A stretch of 64,000 nucleotides of DNA from Phytopythium helicoides (lineage: Eukaryota; Oomycota; Peronosporomycetes; Pythiales; Pythiaceae). A program made the translations under genes and the position numbers. This document shows positions 22,101-33,744 of this stretch, one piece after another. The DNA is taken from NCBI GenBank assembly GCA_024867545.1, contig JANFNE010000069.1, positions 124,001-188,000 of the forward strand. The letters run 5' to 3'. The notes below the pieces were generated by a model. It had not been told where the DNA came from and made no database searches. It saw only the letters and a list, made by a program, of their open reading frames with translations. The stretch's first letter is position 1. Each line of letters starts with the position of its first letter.

Positions 22101-24736
22101 GCGGGCGAAGTGGGCGTTCAGAATCCTTTGGGAAGCGCAGCTCAACGCGCTGCACACGCTCGGCCAGCTCGATCTCGTTGTCTGCCATCCACGGTGGACG
22201 ACCAACAACCATCATGTACAGCGTCGCGCCGAGGGACCAGACATCCACTGTTGGTCCCGTGTACTTGGCATCGATGTCAAACATCTCCGGAGCCATGAAT
22301 GCTGGTGTTCCCTTGGCACCGGAGAGGGTCTCACTCTCGTTCATGACCATTCGAGCTGCGCCAAAGTCGGCAATCTTGGCAACACCATCAGCTGTCACAA
22401 GAATGTTTTCGGGCTTGATGTCGCGATGAATCACCTTGTGAAAGTGAAGGTAGTGCAGTCCACTGAGCAAGTCGCGCATGTACTTGCGGGCAATCTCCTC
22501 GTTCAGTCCATTTGAGCCGTGTAAGCTCATCCATAAGGTTGTGCTGCACGTACTCCTGCACAAGGTACATCTTCTGACTCGAGGGGTCATCAATGACTTC
22601 CACCAAACGCACAACATTGCGATGGTTGAGCTTCTTCATGATTGCAACTTCCCGGCGCAGCACGTCGTACAGCTGGTCTTCTTTGCCCGCCATGCGCTGA
22701 ACGAACGTCTTGTGCATGATTTTGACGGCGTACAGCTTGTTGTCCTCCGAGCTCTGGCAAAGCTTGACACGACCAAATGTGCCCTTACCCAAATCCCCCT
22801 TGATCACATACTTGTTCACGACAATTTCACCATTCTTGAGTCGTTGCTTGACGAGCTTACGGGTCTCGGTTGCTTTTGCGGGAGATGAAGGAGCCGGAGC
22901 TGGAGTTGTAGGGGCTCCACTATGAGTACTGTCAATGCTCGTACTCGTTGCGCGCCTCTGAACTCGCAGTCGCATCGCACGACGAGTAGCCTTCTCAATA
23001 TACTCCTCTTGAATAAACCGCTGGAAATGGTCGGACAGCAAACACTTGTCAAAGTCTTCCTTGCTCAAGTAGAGACATTTTACGGGACCAACAGCGCGGA
23101 CGGAAGCCGTTCGAGGTTCCTTGTAAATCAGTGACATTTCACCAAATACGTGACCCTCGTACAGACGCGTGAGCTCCTTTTCGACCGTCTTAGTCTCGAG
23201 TTCACCTGTGATCGGGTTAGGCGTCGTGGACGGAGCCTTCTCCGAAACGATTGCCTCGCCTCGAGTAATGAGATAGAATCGCGTTCCTTCTTCACCTTGA
23301 CGCACAATGTACTCGCCATCATTGAAGTTGGCTGGCTTGAGGCGGCTCAGCACGATATCCTGGTCTCGCGCATTGAGCCGGGAAAGCAGTGGCACTTGCT
23401 GCAGCATCAAACTCAAGTGAACCTGGCCAATGTGCTGAAAGTCTTCTTGAGTGAGGTACAAAAGCTCAACATCGCCAACAGCTCGAACAGTGGCTGTTCG
23501 AGGGTCGTCGTAAATGAGTGCGAGCTCGCCAAAGTAGTGACCAGCACGCAAGTGTGTGATCATTCGTTCCGTCGGCTGGCCCTGAGTGTTCGGCGTTGTC
23601 TTCGTGACGACGGCCTCGCCCTTGGCAATCATGTAAAAGCGAGAGCCGCGATTTCCCTGCTGCACAATGATTTCTCCGTCAAAGAACTTTGCGGGCTTGA
23701 GTGCTCGCACGACTTGCTCCTGCTGCGACTGACTCAGGTTGCGGAAAAGCTGAACCTGCTTCATGACCTCGTACACGGGCATATTGTCGAGCAAAAACTG
23801 CGAAAGCACCACGGGCTCCTCTTCCTCCTCTTCGTCATCGGGATCGTCTGGGGAGCTAAGCCATGTCGCCATCCCTTTGATGCTGTGAGAGCTGCTCGTG
23901 ACACTGGTGCGGCTGTTATTGTGGTGCGCATTGCTGCCTGCTGGTCCACTACCAGTGATCGAGTTTGATGAGTGCGAGTGCGAGCGTCGCTGGTGAGCCG
24001 TGGAAGTGGAGGAAGACGCCGACGAGGTGCTGGTCGCCCGCGCGCTCTGCACCGGTGAGAGGATCGCATCCTCCGGTTCGTCAAGCCAGTCCTCGATGAG
24101 CTCCTCATCCGCGTCATCATCAGAAGACGACGAGTCGAGCGAGTCCGATCCTGAGAGATAGGACGCCAGCGTCTCCGGAGACTTTGCGGGCGTGACGATG
24201 AAGGACGGGCGGAAGCGCGAGAGCTTCTTCTTGCCGTTGGACGCCGGGCCGGACGACGATGCAATGCTGTCACGCGGTTCGGGGCTGCTGGCGAGCGGGT
24301 GCATGTCGTCCTCCATACGCGCCCTACGCGGCGACGGGAGCGACGAGAACGTGGACGACATGGGCGATCCCGAGAGTCCGCGGCCGCGTGGCGAGTCCAC
24401 CAGGTCGCGCTCCTCGTCCGACAGCTGCAGCGTCAGCGGCGCGCGCACCACGACGTCCAGCGGAGCCGGCGGCGGCTTCTGCGCCTGCTGAGGCGGTGCG
24501 TTGATGGCCTGCGGGGCGCTGAGGCTCGGCCGGCGCGCCGAGAAGAGCGTCTCGCCCTGCATGTCAAACGACGGTCTCTGCGCCGTTGGGAGGTCCTCCG
24601 AGGTCTCGAAGGTCACGGACTCGGCGACCACAGCGTCCTCAGCGTAGATGGCGGTCACCACGCCGTCATCCGGCTCCGATCGCGGCGTCGAGGGCGACGG
24701 AGAGCCGTCACCTTGCGTCGAGAGCTTCTGCCCCAT
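19144..24736 (-). CDS. N-myristoylated cNMP-binding / CaMKK-like kinase / PP2C phosphatase fusion (one frame break)
   Basis: ATG at 24736; about 1864 codons without introns. MGQKLS at the start is a good N-myristoylation signal. A disordered acidic/serine region is followed by two cyclic-nucleotide-binding domains whose phosphate cassettes read FGELALIYDDPRTATV and FGEMSLIYKEPRTASV. The kinase domain follows: GKGTFGRVKL, YAVKIMHK (catalytic Lys), HRDIKPEN, ADFG, GTPAFMAPE. Its HRNVVRLVEVIDD and GTPAFMAPE blocks resemble CaMKK/LKB1-type upstream kinases more than PKG. A serine-rich linker of about 550 residues leads to a C-terminal PP2C domain: MEDR, YDGHNGDE, VANVGDCRAV, TRDHKA, ISRGFGD, LLASDGLFDV, DNTSVIVV. 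The span is one base over a multiple of three: the frame changes near 22515-22530, between YVQHNLMDEL and NGLNEEIARKYMRDLL, with a surplus base. As read, the two halves are separate. Confidence 0.9.
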
Positions 24737-24902
24737 GGCCGCGGGGATTTAGACTGGCGCCCACTATGCCAGCGGGAGAAAGTGCAAATGAGGGGCAAAA
24801 GCGTCATCGGCAGTGCGAGGTTGCGCGAAGGTGGATGTGATGACGATTGTCACTATTTTGTTGGTATTATGGGCACTAAAAAAAAGAGATGCGCTTCAAG
24901 CT

Positions 24903-26749
24903 TCAAGTTGAAGCGCGCAGGAACTCCGAGAAGCGGTGCTCGTGGTCCAGCCACCAGCGCGCGGCGTCCAGCTCCGAGACCTTCTCCCTGTCGAAAAGCA
25001 CGGCGATCACCTCTTCTTCGAAAGTGTCCTCGCGCCGGCCCATGAGCAGCGCAACGCCGTCGCGACCCGCCTTCTTGTCGGTCTTGCGGTACATGGACGT
25101 CAGGTCGAACCGAGACGCGTCTTGAAGCACCAAGCGAGCCTTTGTGTCGCCCGAGTCAAAGTCTACGCGGCGTCCATTGATGGTCGGTCGTTCACTCCAC
25201 GACTTGGTCGGTAGCGCTGCGTCGTCTAGTATTGGTGTTGCACCCTTGTTTAATGCCGAGTCTGTTCCTGGCGATCTGTCCTGGTCGTCATCGTCTTCAC
25301 CATCGATATCTTCGTCAACTTCCACCTCTTCACTGCCCTCAATTCCACTTTCAGCACCACTTGAAAATCGTCTTGACGCCTTCGATGCCTCCAGCTCTGA
25401 CTTCATAGACTCCAGCAGATCGGACGAGATCTCGATTGGCTGTGTGACAGATTGGGGAACCAGCGACTGCGACTTTCGTCGTTTCATTTTGCTACCTCCT
25501 CGCGGGGGCTTAGGGATGGATTTTTCTTTCGGTCCGGCGGTCACTGCTGTCTCCTGCTTTTCGCGAGTTGTTGTATGATTCGCCACGCTGTAACTGTCGT
25601 TGAGGTGCAGTCGTTGTTGCAGTTGTCTCCTTGCTAGGCTTGTCCCCCGAGGTATAAGTCACTCGACGAATAATCTTGGGCTGAAAAGTGAGCTCCTTTT
25701 CTTTTTCTTCTTCTTGTCGTAGTCGCTCGGCTTCCATTTTGTTTTGCTTCTTCTTCAGCCACTCTGCTTGGCGTTCCATCATTGACATACCTGCAAATGT
25801 TTTCTCTCCATCACCATTGGTTCCGAACAGCAGCTTGGCTATTTGCACCATTACCACTTTCTGCTCCAGTCCACGTCGGCTTGTGCTTGAGTTTGGGCGA
25901 AGTTTCTTTCCGTTTGTTGTTGTGGGTGCTCCTTTCTCCGATGAAGTCGACGAGGACAATGACGCGTCTTGAGAGCCAGAGTCCTGGTTGGTTTCGTCCG
26001 ACAGAATAATCAATTCTTTGCCTGGTCGCAGCTTTCCCCGGCTCGGGCTTGCATTTGCAGGAGCTACAGTTGCCCGAAAATCGTCTCCATGGATTTGGTC
26101 ATGAAGCAATACCGAGTCAAAACAGGAGAGATCTCGCAACTCCAGCACTGTTTTGTGAATCACCAGCGCGTAAGTACGAAAGAGTCTACTAGCAAACCAT
26201 ATACTTGACGTACAAATATGCTTCCAGCACTTGAACTGCGTCTGAGGGTAAATATCTCCGCGTTGTACGTGCTTGTGTATCATCTGATCGATCGAGGGCC
26301 GAATTAGACCTTAGTTTCGACTCCGCAATAATACACGGCATACCTCCTCGGTGCCGTCATCAGGTATACTAGCACGGTTGGCGTCTTCGCGCAGCCAGTT
26401 CTCAATAATTCGAACGCGTGGGTGCCACCAGTTAGCTTCTGTGCATACGCTGTTGACATCCTCTAGTAGCAGCTTCGCCTAGCACGCAGGCTGTGAGTAT
26501 GATAGTCAAGACTCTATCGAACCATTCAGACACGCACGATGCTGTCAGTGAGTACAGCCTCGCTTATGGAGATGGTGTGCACCATCGCGTGTTTTGCTTG
26601 TACTCCTCCAGTCGCTGCTTCTCAGGCTCTAGCTCCCTCTGGGTTGTTCCTCCAACTTCATCAAGCAGTGCAAGAATCACAGTGTTATCGGCCGAAATAG
26701 GTTCACAGGATTCAAAAATACCATTACAAGGATCAACATGTTCCAGCAA
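24903..26749 (-). CDS. Coiled-coil protein with TFQPKI motif, unknown function (frame break)
   Basis: TGA at 24903-24905. The best part is a charged coiled coil with MERQAEWLKKKQNKMEAERL followed by ELTFQPKI, a basic-helix plus TF-x-PKI arrangement repeated in many protist cytoskeletal/ciliary proteins. An acidic, serine-rich region and a C-terminal block (WWLDHEHRFSEFL) follow. The frame changes between 25555 and 25585 near a GAAAAG run, again one surplus base. Upstream, an intron of 66 nt (GTACGT...AAACAG, near 26150-26220) and another ending CGATCAG before the ATG at 26283 seem likely. Exon-like pieces continue to 26470 (ANWWHPRVRIIENWLRED) and 26564-26749 (ADNTVILALLDEVGG), so the gene probably starts near 26750, only some 40 bp from the next gene's stop. 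Upstream joins are not resolved. Confidence 0.5.
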
Positions 26750-26785
26750 AATTCCTCATGAATATGCGTGTTTGATGCAACGAAA

Positions 26786-29700
26786 CTAGTTGCCCACTAC
26801 TTTCTCCGCTTCTGCTACCTCTGAGATCTCACGGTTGAGAGCAGTCTGGCGTGGAACGGCAACCCTCAGCACACCTTTGCGCTGGTATTCCTCGACAAAG
26901 CTCACAAGATCTGGAAAGACAAGGGTTGAATCCTTCACCTTTTCAGGCGGTACGACGGAGTACGCCCCAGAGTATGGACCGCTTTTGTGGTGGTAAATGA
27001 GGTTGTGGCGGAACGTCGGTCTTCCCGTTTGTGGATCTACCGACTCGATGAATGATGCGCAATAGCAATCCTGTTTCGCGCTGAATCGAATGAGGAAACG
27101 GCCTTGCTGATAGCGTTGCCCCGGTTGATGCTGTAGTAGTAGCTGTTGAGCTCGATCTCGATCAATGTCCCCGTGGAAGAAGCTTCCGAGACCTTCGGTG
27201 CGCACGCTCAAAATCTCCCGCGCGTGCTGAAATGACTCGTCAGATGCAAATCGCGCAAGAAGGTGCATACAGTCGATGCTCGGGGCTTTCTGCGGAGTTG
27301 TAGATAATGCATGAGCATCCGTGATATACGCGTACAACAAATAAAAGAAATCGACGTACCATCAGGTGATTGCATGCGTGGCGCACGATATACACAAGCA
27401 TGCGGTCATCACTGCTGGCGCGGTTAGCACCCTCAAGCGCGTAGCTGTTCGGACACCATTGTGACAGAGTCAGTCATGGATCACCCAAATGCCATCTTAA
27501 ACAAAGTGTGCGAGACTCACTTGAGAGTGATGAACTCGTTGGGTTTGGCACGGACTCGAGCTTCGTATTCGCGCCACGCCCATTGTCCGAGTCGTTCGTG
27601 GCCATTTGCGGAATCGACGTAGTATGGACCCGCGCTGCGAGCGTCTTGGACCCATTCAACCACTGATGAATGGAAGGGTCGCAACACTCCATTGGCGTTG
27701 ATTTCGCCGTCAATGCTCACGATTTCGTTCCCGCTGCTCGATTCCTCGCCGTTGAGATCCGCAATGTAGAAAAGCGAGCCGAAGCTGTTAATAACCTCTC
27801 GTCTCTTGTAAGCGTCCCACCCCAAAACGTTGCCGATCGCTCTGACGGTGAGTGGCTCATATGCAGCACACAGCACCTCAAGTACCGGTCGTAGGTGCGT
27901 CTTATACTTTTTCTCCTGTTGATGTTCATCATCGCTTTGAGATGCAAAGTGGCGGTCAAATACTTGCCGCAAGCTACCGCCCATGCCTGTTGGCAATGCA
28001 TCAAGCTCATGGAGAGCAAGTCGACCTTCTTCGACGGCGTTGACAACGTTCACGGCATACAGAAATAATCCCTCCGCCCGCTGAGCAATCAGAGCAATTT
28101 GATCCGACGATATGACGGAAGAATATTGACCTTTCGCGGCATTTGCAACATCTGGCAAACCAGCATCTTTGCCTTCGGGTAGGAGAGAAGATGCTATGTA
28201 AGCTTCGATGTCATGCGTATTCTCATTTGCAAAATGGTCAATCGTGACACTTGGGACGAACGCCTGAAGTTGAGCTCGAACATCCGGCGTATCTCTACTG
28301 AGTAGCACAAATCGCACCCATGACGGCATGCGCGCTACCAGAGAAGGAAGCATTGCCAGAAAAGAATTATCAATAGTCGACTTTGATGACAGTGTCGGAG
28401 GAGCCGGAATTTCGTAGTCGATGACGGCCTCCAAAATGCATTCGAGGCCATCAATCAGCAGCACGAGAGGCTTGTGATCGCTACTTCGGCGAGCAATCGC
28501 ATTCAGAGGCTCGACAAGCAGATGTGTAACGAGCACAGCGAAAGATGAAATTGGAACAATCTCTTCAAGAGGCTCGCGTGCGTGCTGTAGGTATGCAGCA
28601 TACTCGGGCAGCTGAGTTGTCAGTTGGTAAGAAAGCGAGAGCACGCAACGGCGCGCACTCTGAGTCTGCTCATGCTCCTGCAAAGCGAAGTGGAAAGCTG
28701 CAATTTCTGGAAAGCATTGAATCATCCGTGCTGCGGCTGCAGTTTTACCTGCACCAATCTGCCCAGTGATCCAGAAACACTTGGTGTGCAGCTCGGGATT
28801 CCCATTCGTTCACTTCATTAGTTGGAGAAGTACCGTGGTCACTCATCCAATTTCGCACCATATCAAATAGCCACTCACGACCAGTGAACCGATGAGTGAG
28901 TTTGCTCATTTGCTGCTGAAATGAAAACGGCGAGAGCAATGAAAATAGTCGAGCTTGCTGTCCTTCGTGATCAAGTTGACCCCTCTGTAGTGCATTCAGT
29001 AGCTGATCTTTGCGAACTTGATAGCGAACAGCATTGATGCTGACACCACTCTTCCCACCAGAAGCGCCGTATTTGGCAGAGTACAACAGGCAGTCGGTCA
29101 TGTCGAGCCACTGGATGCGGCAGATCGACAACGGAATCTCACTTTGGCGCACCATGAGGGGGACAAACCCCAGTCCCGCAGCCATGACAGCTGAAATATC
29201 ATTCAAGCTAGAACCACTCGGACGTCCGACGCTCTCGGGTGTAACTAGTAGGATGAGCTTGCCGCACTTCTCTGCTGATGCCCAGTGCAGTGCATCAGCA
29301 AATGACTGCTGGTCATCTGGATCTTCCGGCACATGGGTGCTGGCTGTTGGTCGAACAGGAGGAAACACTTGAGTCCAGCAGCAAGCAAGATCGTCATACA
29401 GCAGCTTGGCAAGAATGTAGCATGAATCGTCGAAACTGAAGATGTAGCGCACACGATGCCCTTCGGTCGTCACAGCGCCATCATTTTCTTCCGAATTGTC
29501 GCCATTCACAGAGTCTGCAATAACTTTATCCTCTGTTGTATCAGCTCTATGGAAACCATGAACGGGTGATGAAGATTGTTTCGAAGAAGCTTGAGGAGAA
29601 GGCGGTAATGAGGAGGGCGACGAGTGGAGTCTATCCGTTGCGGAGGATCCACGTGATAGGCTTCGGTTGTCTTCACCCTTGCTAACCAACCCGACGGAGT

Positions 29701-30688
29701 CACAGCTCGAGCGATGAAGCAATAAACGCCGCGTGCTACTGCCGGATCGAGAGCCTTCATTTAGAAAGTGTGGGTGCTGGTCCGTATGTGGGTCATACGA
29801 AGCGAATAACCCGAGGTTGTCGAGTCCACCTACGGCCGGCACGCCGTAGGCTGACATGTCTGTAAACTACCAAGCCACATGTGTGAGGATGCACAATGCC
29901 ACATTGCAAGCATATATCCCGTACATACCAGCTCCAGGAGCGCGAACAAGCGCTGGAGTTTCTCCCAACTCCTTGCATTGTGCAGTCGTGAGATCATGAG
30001 CTCGCTCCACTCGTCACTCTTGGCATCCAGTGCGAGCTCATGTCCGTCTGACGGAACGCAGTCACGAAGATCAAAGAATGGCAGCATAGTAATTGCCGGA
30101 GGTGGGTCACTGTCGGCGACCATGACGGGGAAGATGGCCAGTCGACTGGACGCCGCCCGTGCGATCTCGTTCAGACAGTAGCCGTCAGGGTCGCCGCAGT
30201 GCGTGGGGCGTCATGAGCAGCAGCACGCGGCCGTCGTGCTGTGCGTCTTTGACCCACAACAGACCCCCAGCGATGCCTTCTTCCCAGTCCACACCCGCCG
30301 AGAGCCTCTCCACATCCACCCACACCTCATGCCCTCTCGCCTGCACTGCACTCGGTCGTCAGCTCTCACCACTTGCAAAACTCCACCCGTAGACTCTCAC
30401 AGGCCGCCTTGATATGGAACGCAAGCTGCTGAAAGCGGTCGTGGCCGTCTGCACGCCCACACCACAGCAGTGTCAGCCCCTCTGCGACTACGAAACCTCT
30501 GTAGACCAGCAAAACCAACACGAGAGGAAGATCTTGAGCGGCGCCGCGGGCCGGAAGAGCAGCGAGAAGAGCTCGTCGCGAGCTAGAGACGCGCCTGGCT
30601 CAGCTACAGTCGCGGAGGACGCTGGAGCTGGTGCTGGAGCCTTGGAGCACAGCGCGCAGGCGTCGCGCGTCCACTTGGGGGCGGCCAT
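26786..30688 (-). CDS. TIR-TIR-NACHT-SH2 receptor-like STAND protein (frame breaks)
   Basis: ATG 30688 (another in frame at 30799); TAG 26786-26788. Domains in order: (1) TIR: PLKIFLSY, then across a 71 nt intron (30449-30519) GHDRFQQLAFHIKAA, GHEVWVDVERLSAG, GRVLLLMTPHAL, DGYCLNEIARAA. CLNEI holds the Glu that is catalytic in NADase TIRs. (2) Intron 29860-29924, a serine-rich linker, then a second TIR-like domain (YIFSFDDSCYILAKLL, GKLILLVTPESV, SSLNDISAVMAAG) whose Glu is Asp. (3) NACHT-type NTPase: Walker A WITGQIGAGKT, Walker B PLVLLIDGLE, then RFVLLSRDTPD, and a STAND-like helical region. (4) Two short introns near 27350-27520, then an SH2 domain at 26800-27190: SFFHGDIDRDRAQQLL, GRFLIRFSAK with the phosphotyrosine-binding Arg. 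Frame changes occur near 28800 and 30196, each fitting one surplus base; the exon join near 30370 is unresolved. Family logic suggests a ligand-triggered oligomerising sensor. Confidence 0.78.
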
Positions 30689-30806
30689 GTAGGCAAATGG
30701 TGCTGCTTGGAAGGTGGCGAGAGGATCCAAGTGTTCGATTGGCTGAAACGGAGACATGGACACGTTTTTGACCAATTGAACAACTTCAACTTGGAACATG
30801 GCTACA

Positions 30807-33304
30807 CTACTGCAACGGGATGTCTACTTGGCATTGCTCGGAGGCGCCGTCGCCGAGCTGTAGGCGCTTTCGTGTGGCCTCGTCAACGAGCAGAGTGAGC
30901 GACTTGTGGCCGAGCCAGACGGGGAGTGCGCGGGGTTTGAGAGGGCTCTGGGTGGTGCTCGCTTGCTCGCGTGCCAGCATGAGCACAGGACCAACGCCGG
31001 AATCCGCACGCACACCGGCCAGTTGCGTCTGGATCTCGTGCGAGAAGTTCTCAATCGAGTGTGACTTGCCCTCAGTTGGTGCCGTGAGCACGAGATCCTA
31101 GGTCTGCCGCGGGAGAGAACACCTTGCGCTTCGAGATGAATGGAATCACGAGGTGCAAGCCATCCTCCGTTGGACGGAACACCAACGCATCGCCAGAAGT
31201 TGGCACACGAGCAAACACCCGAACACCCGTGTCAAGAATCTGTCGAAGTGCATTGACAGTGTCAGTTTTTCAGCACATTTGTATCATCAGATATGCGAAG
31301 GTACCTTCAGATCGTGACCTGCGAGGCAAGCTTCCTGAATGTGTGGGCTGACCAGACAAATGGATGATGCTCCATCCGAGCGCCATAGAGATTCTCCTGT
31401 TGCCCAGCAAAATATCCGTTAGGAGCGCACAAATGACATATGTTGAGCCATTCACTTACATGGGGGCAACGCGTCATCAATGCCGTAGAACTCTTTGATG
31501 ATGTTCCAGTGATCGTCACGCAGCTTAGTGTACGAGTGCAGACGCTCAGCCTCTCGATCGCTTGTTTTCTCACCTTTGCGCTTCCGCTTCCACTTTCTTC
31601 TGCAACTCTTCGACTTCTCGTCGGCGTTGCATATTCCGAGATAGTGGGCAATTCCGAATGGTGTGTGTCTGCTGGTTGCACAGTGCGCAGACGTATGCGT
31701 CACGAACTGGAAGTGTTCGTGATGCGATCTCCTCGTACGATTCCAGCCAGCATGACTTGCCAGTCTCCGCCATTATTGGATTAACTTTTCGAATGAGCGC
31801 CACAAAGAAGCCGCCAGTGTTCTGGTCTGTCGGGAAAATGCGGAGACACCGCTCAAGCTGTGCGCGAATGTCTTGCTCTGCAGGAGGAAACATGGACTTG
31901 ACAACACGGGATCCTCGAAGCTGCGATGGCACAGCGTTGTGACTGGTAAACCATGTGAGCGGATCTTCGGATGATTCACCCTCATCCTTCTTCGCTTTCT
32001 TCTTTTTCGATGGCTGCCATGCAACCTGCCAATCACTCATTCCGGGGCGAGTCTTTAGTCCAGACAGCTTTGTCGCTACAATCCACCAGCTCGAGTGACC
32101 CACGCCCGCGACGAAGCAGTTCAGAAACTACCGCCTCATTTTCGACAGGATTCAGCGAGCAGGTTGAGTAGACCATGAGACCGTCGGTGCGAAGCAGCTC
32201 TGCAGCTCGAGTTGCGAGAGAAAGCTGGGTATTGTGCAAGGTAAGCGCACCTCCTGGTGTCCACTGACGCCACAGGTTGCGATTTTTGCGGATCGTGCCA
32301 TCGCCCGTACAGGGCACATCACAAATGATCCGATCAAACACATCGCTCTTTTCGAGTCGGGCTTCTTCACCATCGGTACTGCGTGAGTAGAGCCCTGGGA
32401 ACTGCTGGCCGTCGTGGCAAGTAACGACTGCGTCCGTCAAGCCAAGACGCTGTAGCTGGTGAACGAGGAGATAGCCACGCTTTTCGTTCGCATCGTTGGC
32501 GAACTACGAGTCCTTGGGTTTTGGTATGGCTGTTACGCTCGTTGCTGGAACTGAAGGGCCTCCATGACCTGGGACGTCTTGGAGCCTGGCGCAGCGCACA
32601 GATCGAGCGCACGATGGTGCGGTTGTACATCCAGTAAAAGAGGAGGGATCATGCTTGCCGCCTCTTGACGCGTGACATTGCCCTCGGCCGTGTGATACAG
32701 CAGGAAATCGCGAAATGCGCGCAGCGCTGCGTGGTCTCGAGCTAGAGAGCAAATATCACTCATCAGAGTCCAAGATTTCATGCATCTATGTCACCCATCA
32801 ACCAGTCTACCGAGCTTTGCAAGCGCCGTCTTGCCGCAGTCGAGCTGCCATGCGCCATTCTTCTCTGGGAACCATGAGAGCTCGCTGAGGAGCAAAATTT
32901 CGGGTCAAACATAGGACTTTTACGCAGCATTCAAAGCGAGCACCTGACTCACCGCGGAGGCGATATGGTAGTGCCATCCTCCAATTGAACTGATGCGAAT
33001 GCCGCTGGAAACTCGGTCTGAAGGCGTGCAATGATGCTGCAGATGACCGACATCAAGTTCGATGTTAGCAATATTGCATCCGTCTCGTTCCAACGCCACT
33101 CTACCCACTGGCTGGCAGCTGGCGAGTTTGGATTGACACGGAAGCACGCGGGTAGTGGCGCGTCCAGCGTCTCTAGGATGCTCGACAGCTCTGCAGGGGT
33201 CAAAGACACCTTGGTGCTGTTTCCGAGGTGAGAGAGTCATTCAAAGTGTAGCTATTCATGCTCAACCGCACCAGGTAGTAGCGCACGACGAGCGAGTCGG
33301 CCAT
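30807..33304 (-). CDS. NSUN2-like tRNA (cytosine-5) methyltransferase (several frame breaks)
   Basis: ATG 33304, stop 30807-30809. In order the gene shows PACFRVNPNSP, LSWFPEKNGAWQL, EGNVTRQEAASMIPPLLL, the SAM-binding motif DLCAAPGSKTSQ, ANDANEKRGYLLVHQL, DVPCTGDGTIRKN (motif IV, TPC-type cysteine), YSTCSLNPVENEAVV (motif VI, catalytic Cys), ERCLRIFPTDQNTGGFFVA, and a C-terminal TGVRVFARV / LVIPFISKR block; all match NSUN2/Trm4 in order. Introns fit at about 33250 (short), 32940-32885, 32810-32740 and 31450-31390. The reading frame changes near 32556, 32501, 32070, 31576 and 31097, each fitting one surplus base (two in or beside short homopolymers: CCC, AAA). NSUN2 methylates C48-50 of tRNAs in the nucleus. 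So many breaks mean either a recent pseudogene or an uncorrected assembly stretch. Confidence 0.8.
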
Positions 33305-33744
33305 CTTGGAGGTCGCAGACCACGTCGAGACCCTCACACGAAGCCACAGACGACGAGCGGAGCGCTACGAGGCAGCCACGAGCTCGCACACAGCTGCGGA
33401 GCATGCGCAGCCAATGCGTCAATGCCAGCACGACGTCAGCAGCTCCCGCTCGATGTTTTCAGCCAATCGTAGACTATGAAGAAATGTATTTTCACCAATC
33501 ATAGACCGATTTTGTTGATGTGCATCGAAGTGGTGTCGACGAATGGATAGATGGATCGATGAGGCAGCGAGAAGGTGTTCGTTGCTATGCAAGGCAGCAG
33601 CATTGCTTCACATGCTGTTTTGAGGTTCATTCAGCATGTTACTGGAGCCTACACAGCGTTCAAAAGGGCCCCGAAGGCCCATCAACGCAGCTTGTCGACT
33701 TGTGGTTGCTCGCTCCTCGGTTGTAGCTCGCGCTCTCGACTGTC
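33305..33744. other. Intergenic
   Basis: 440 bp between the methyltransferase start and the stop of the membrane-protein gene. No coding feature supported; it must hold the methyltransferase promoter. Confidence 0.5.
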
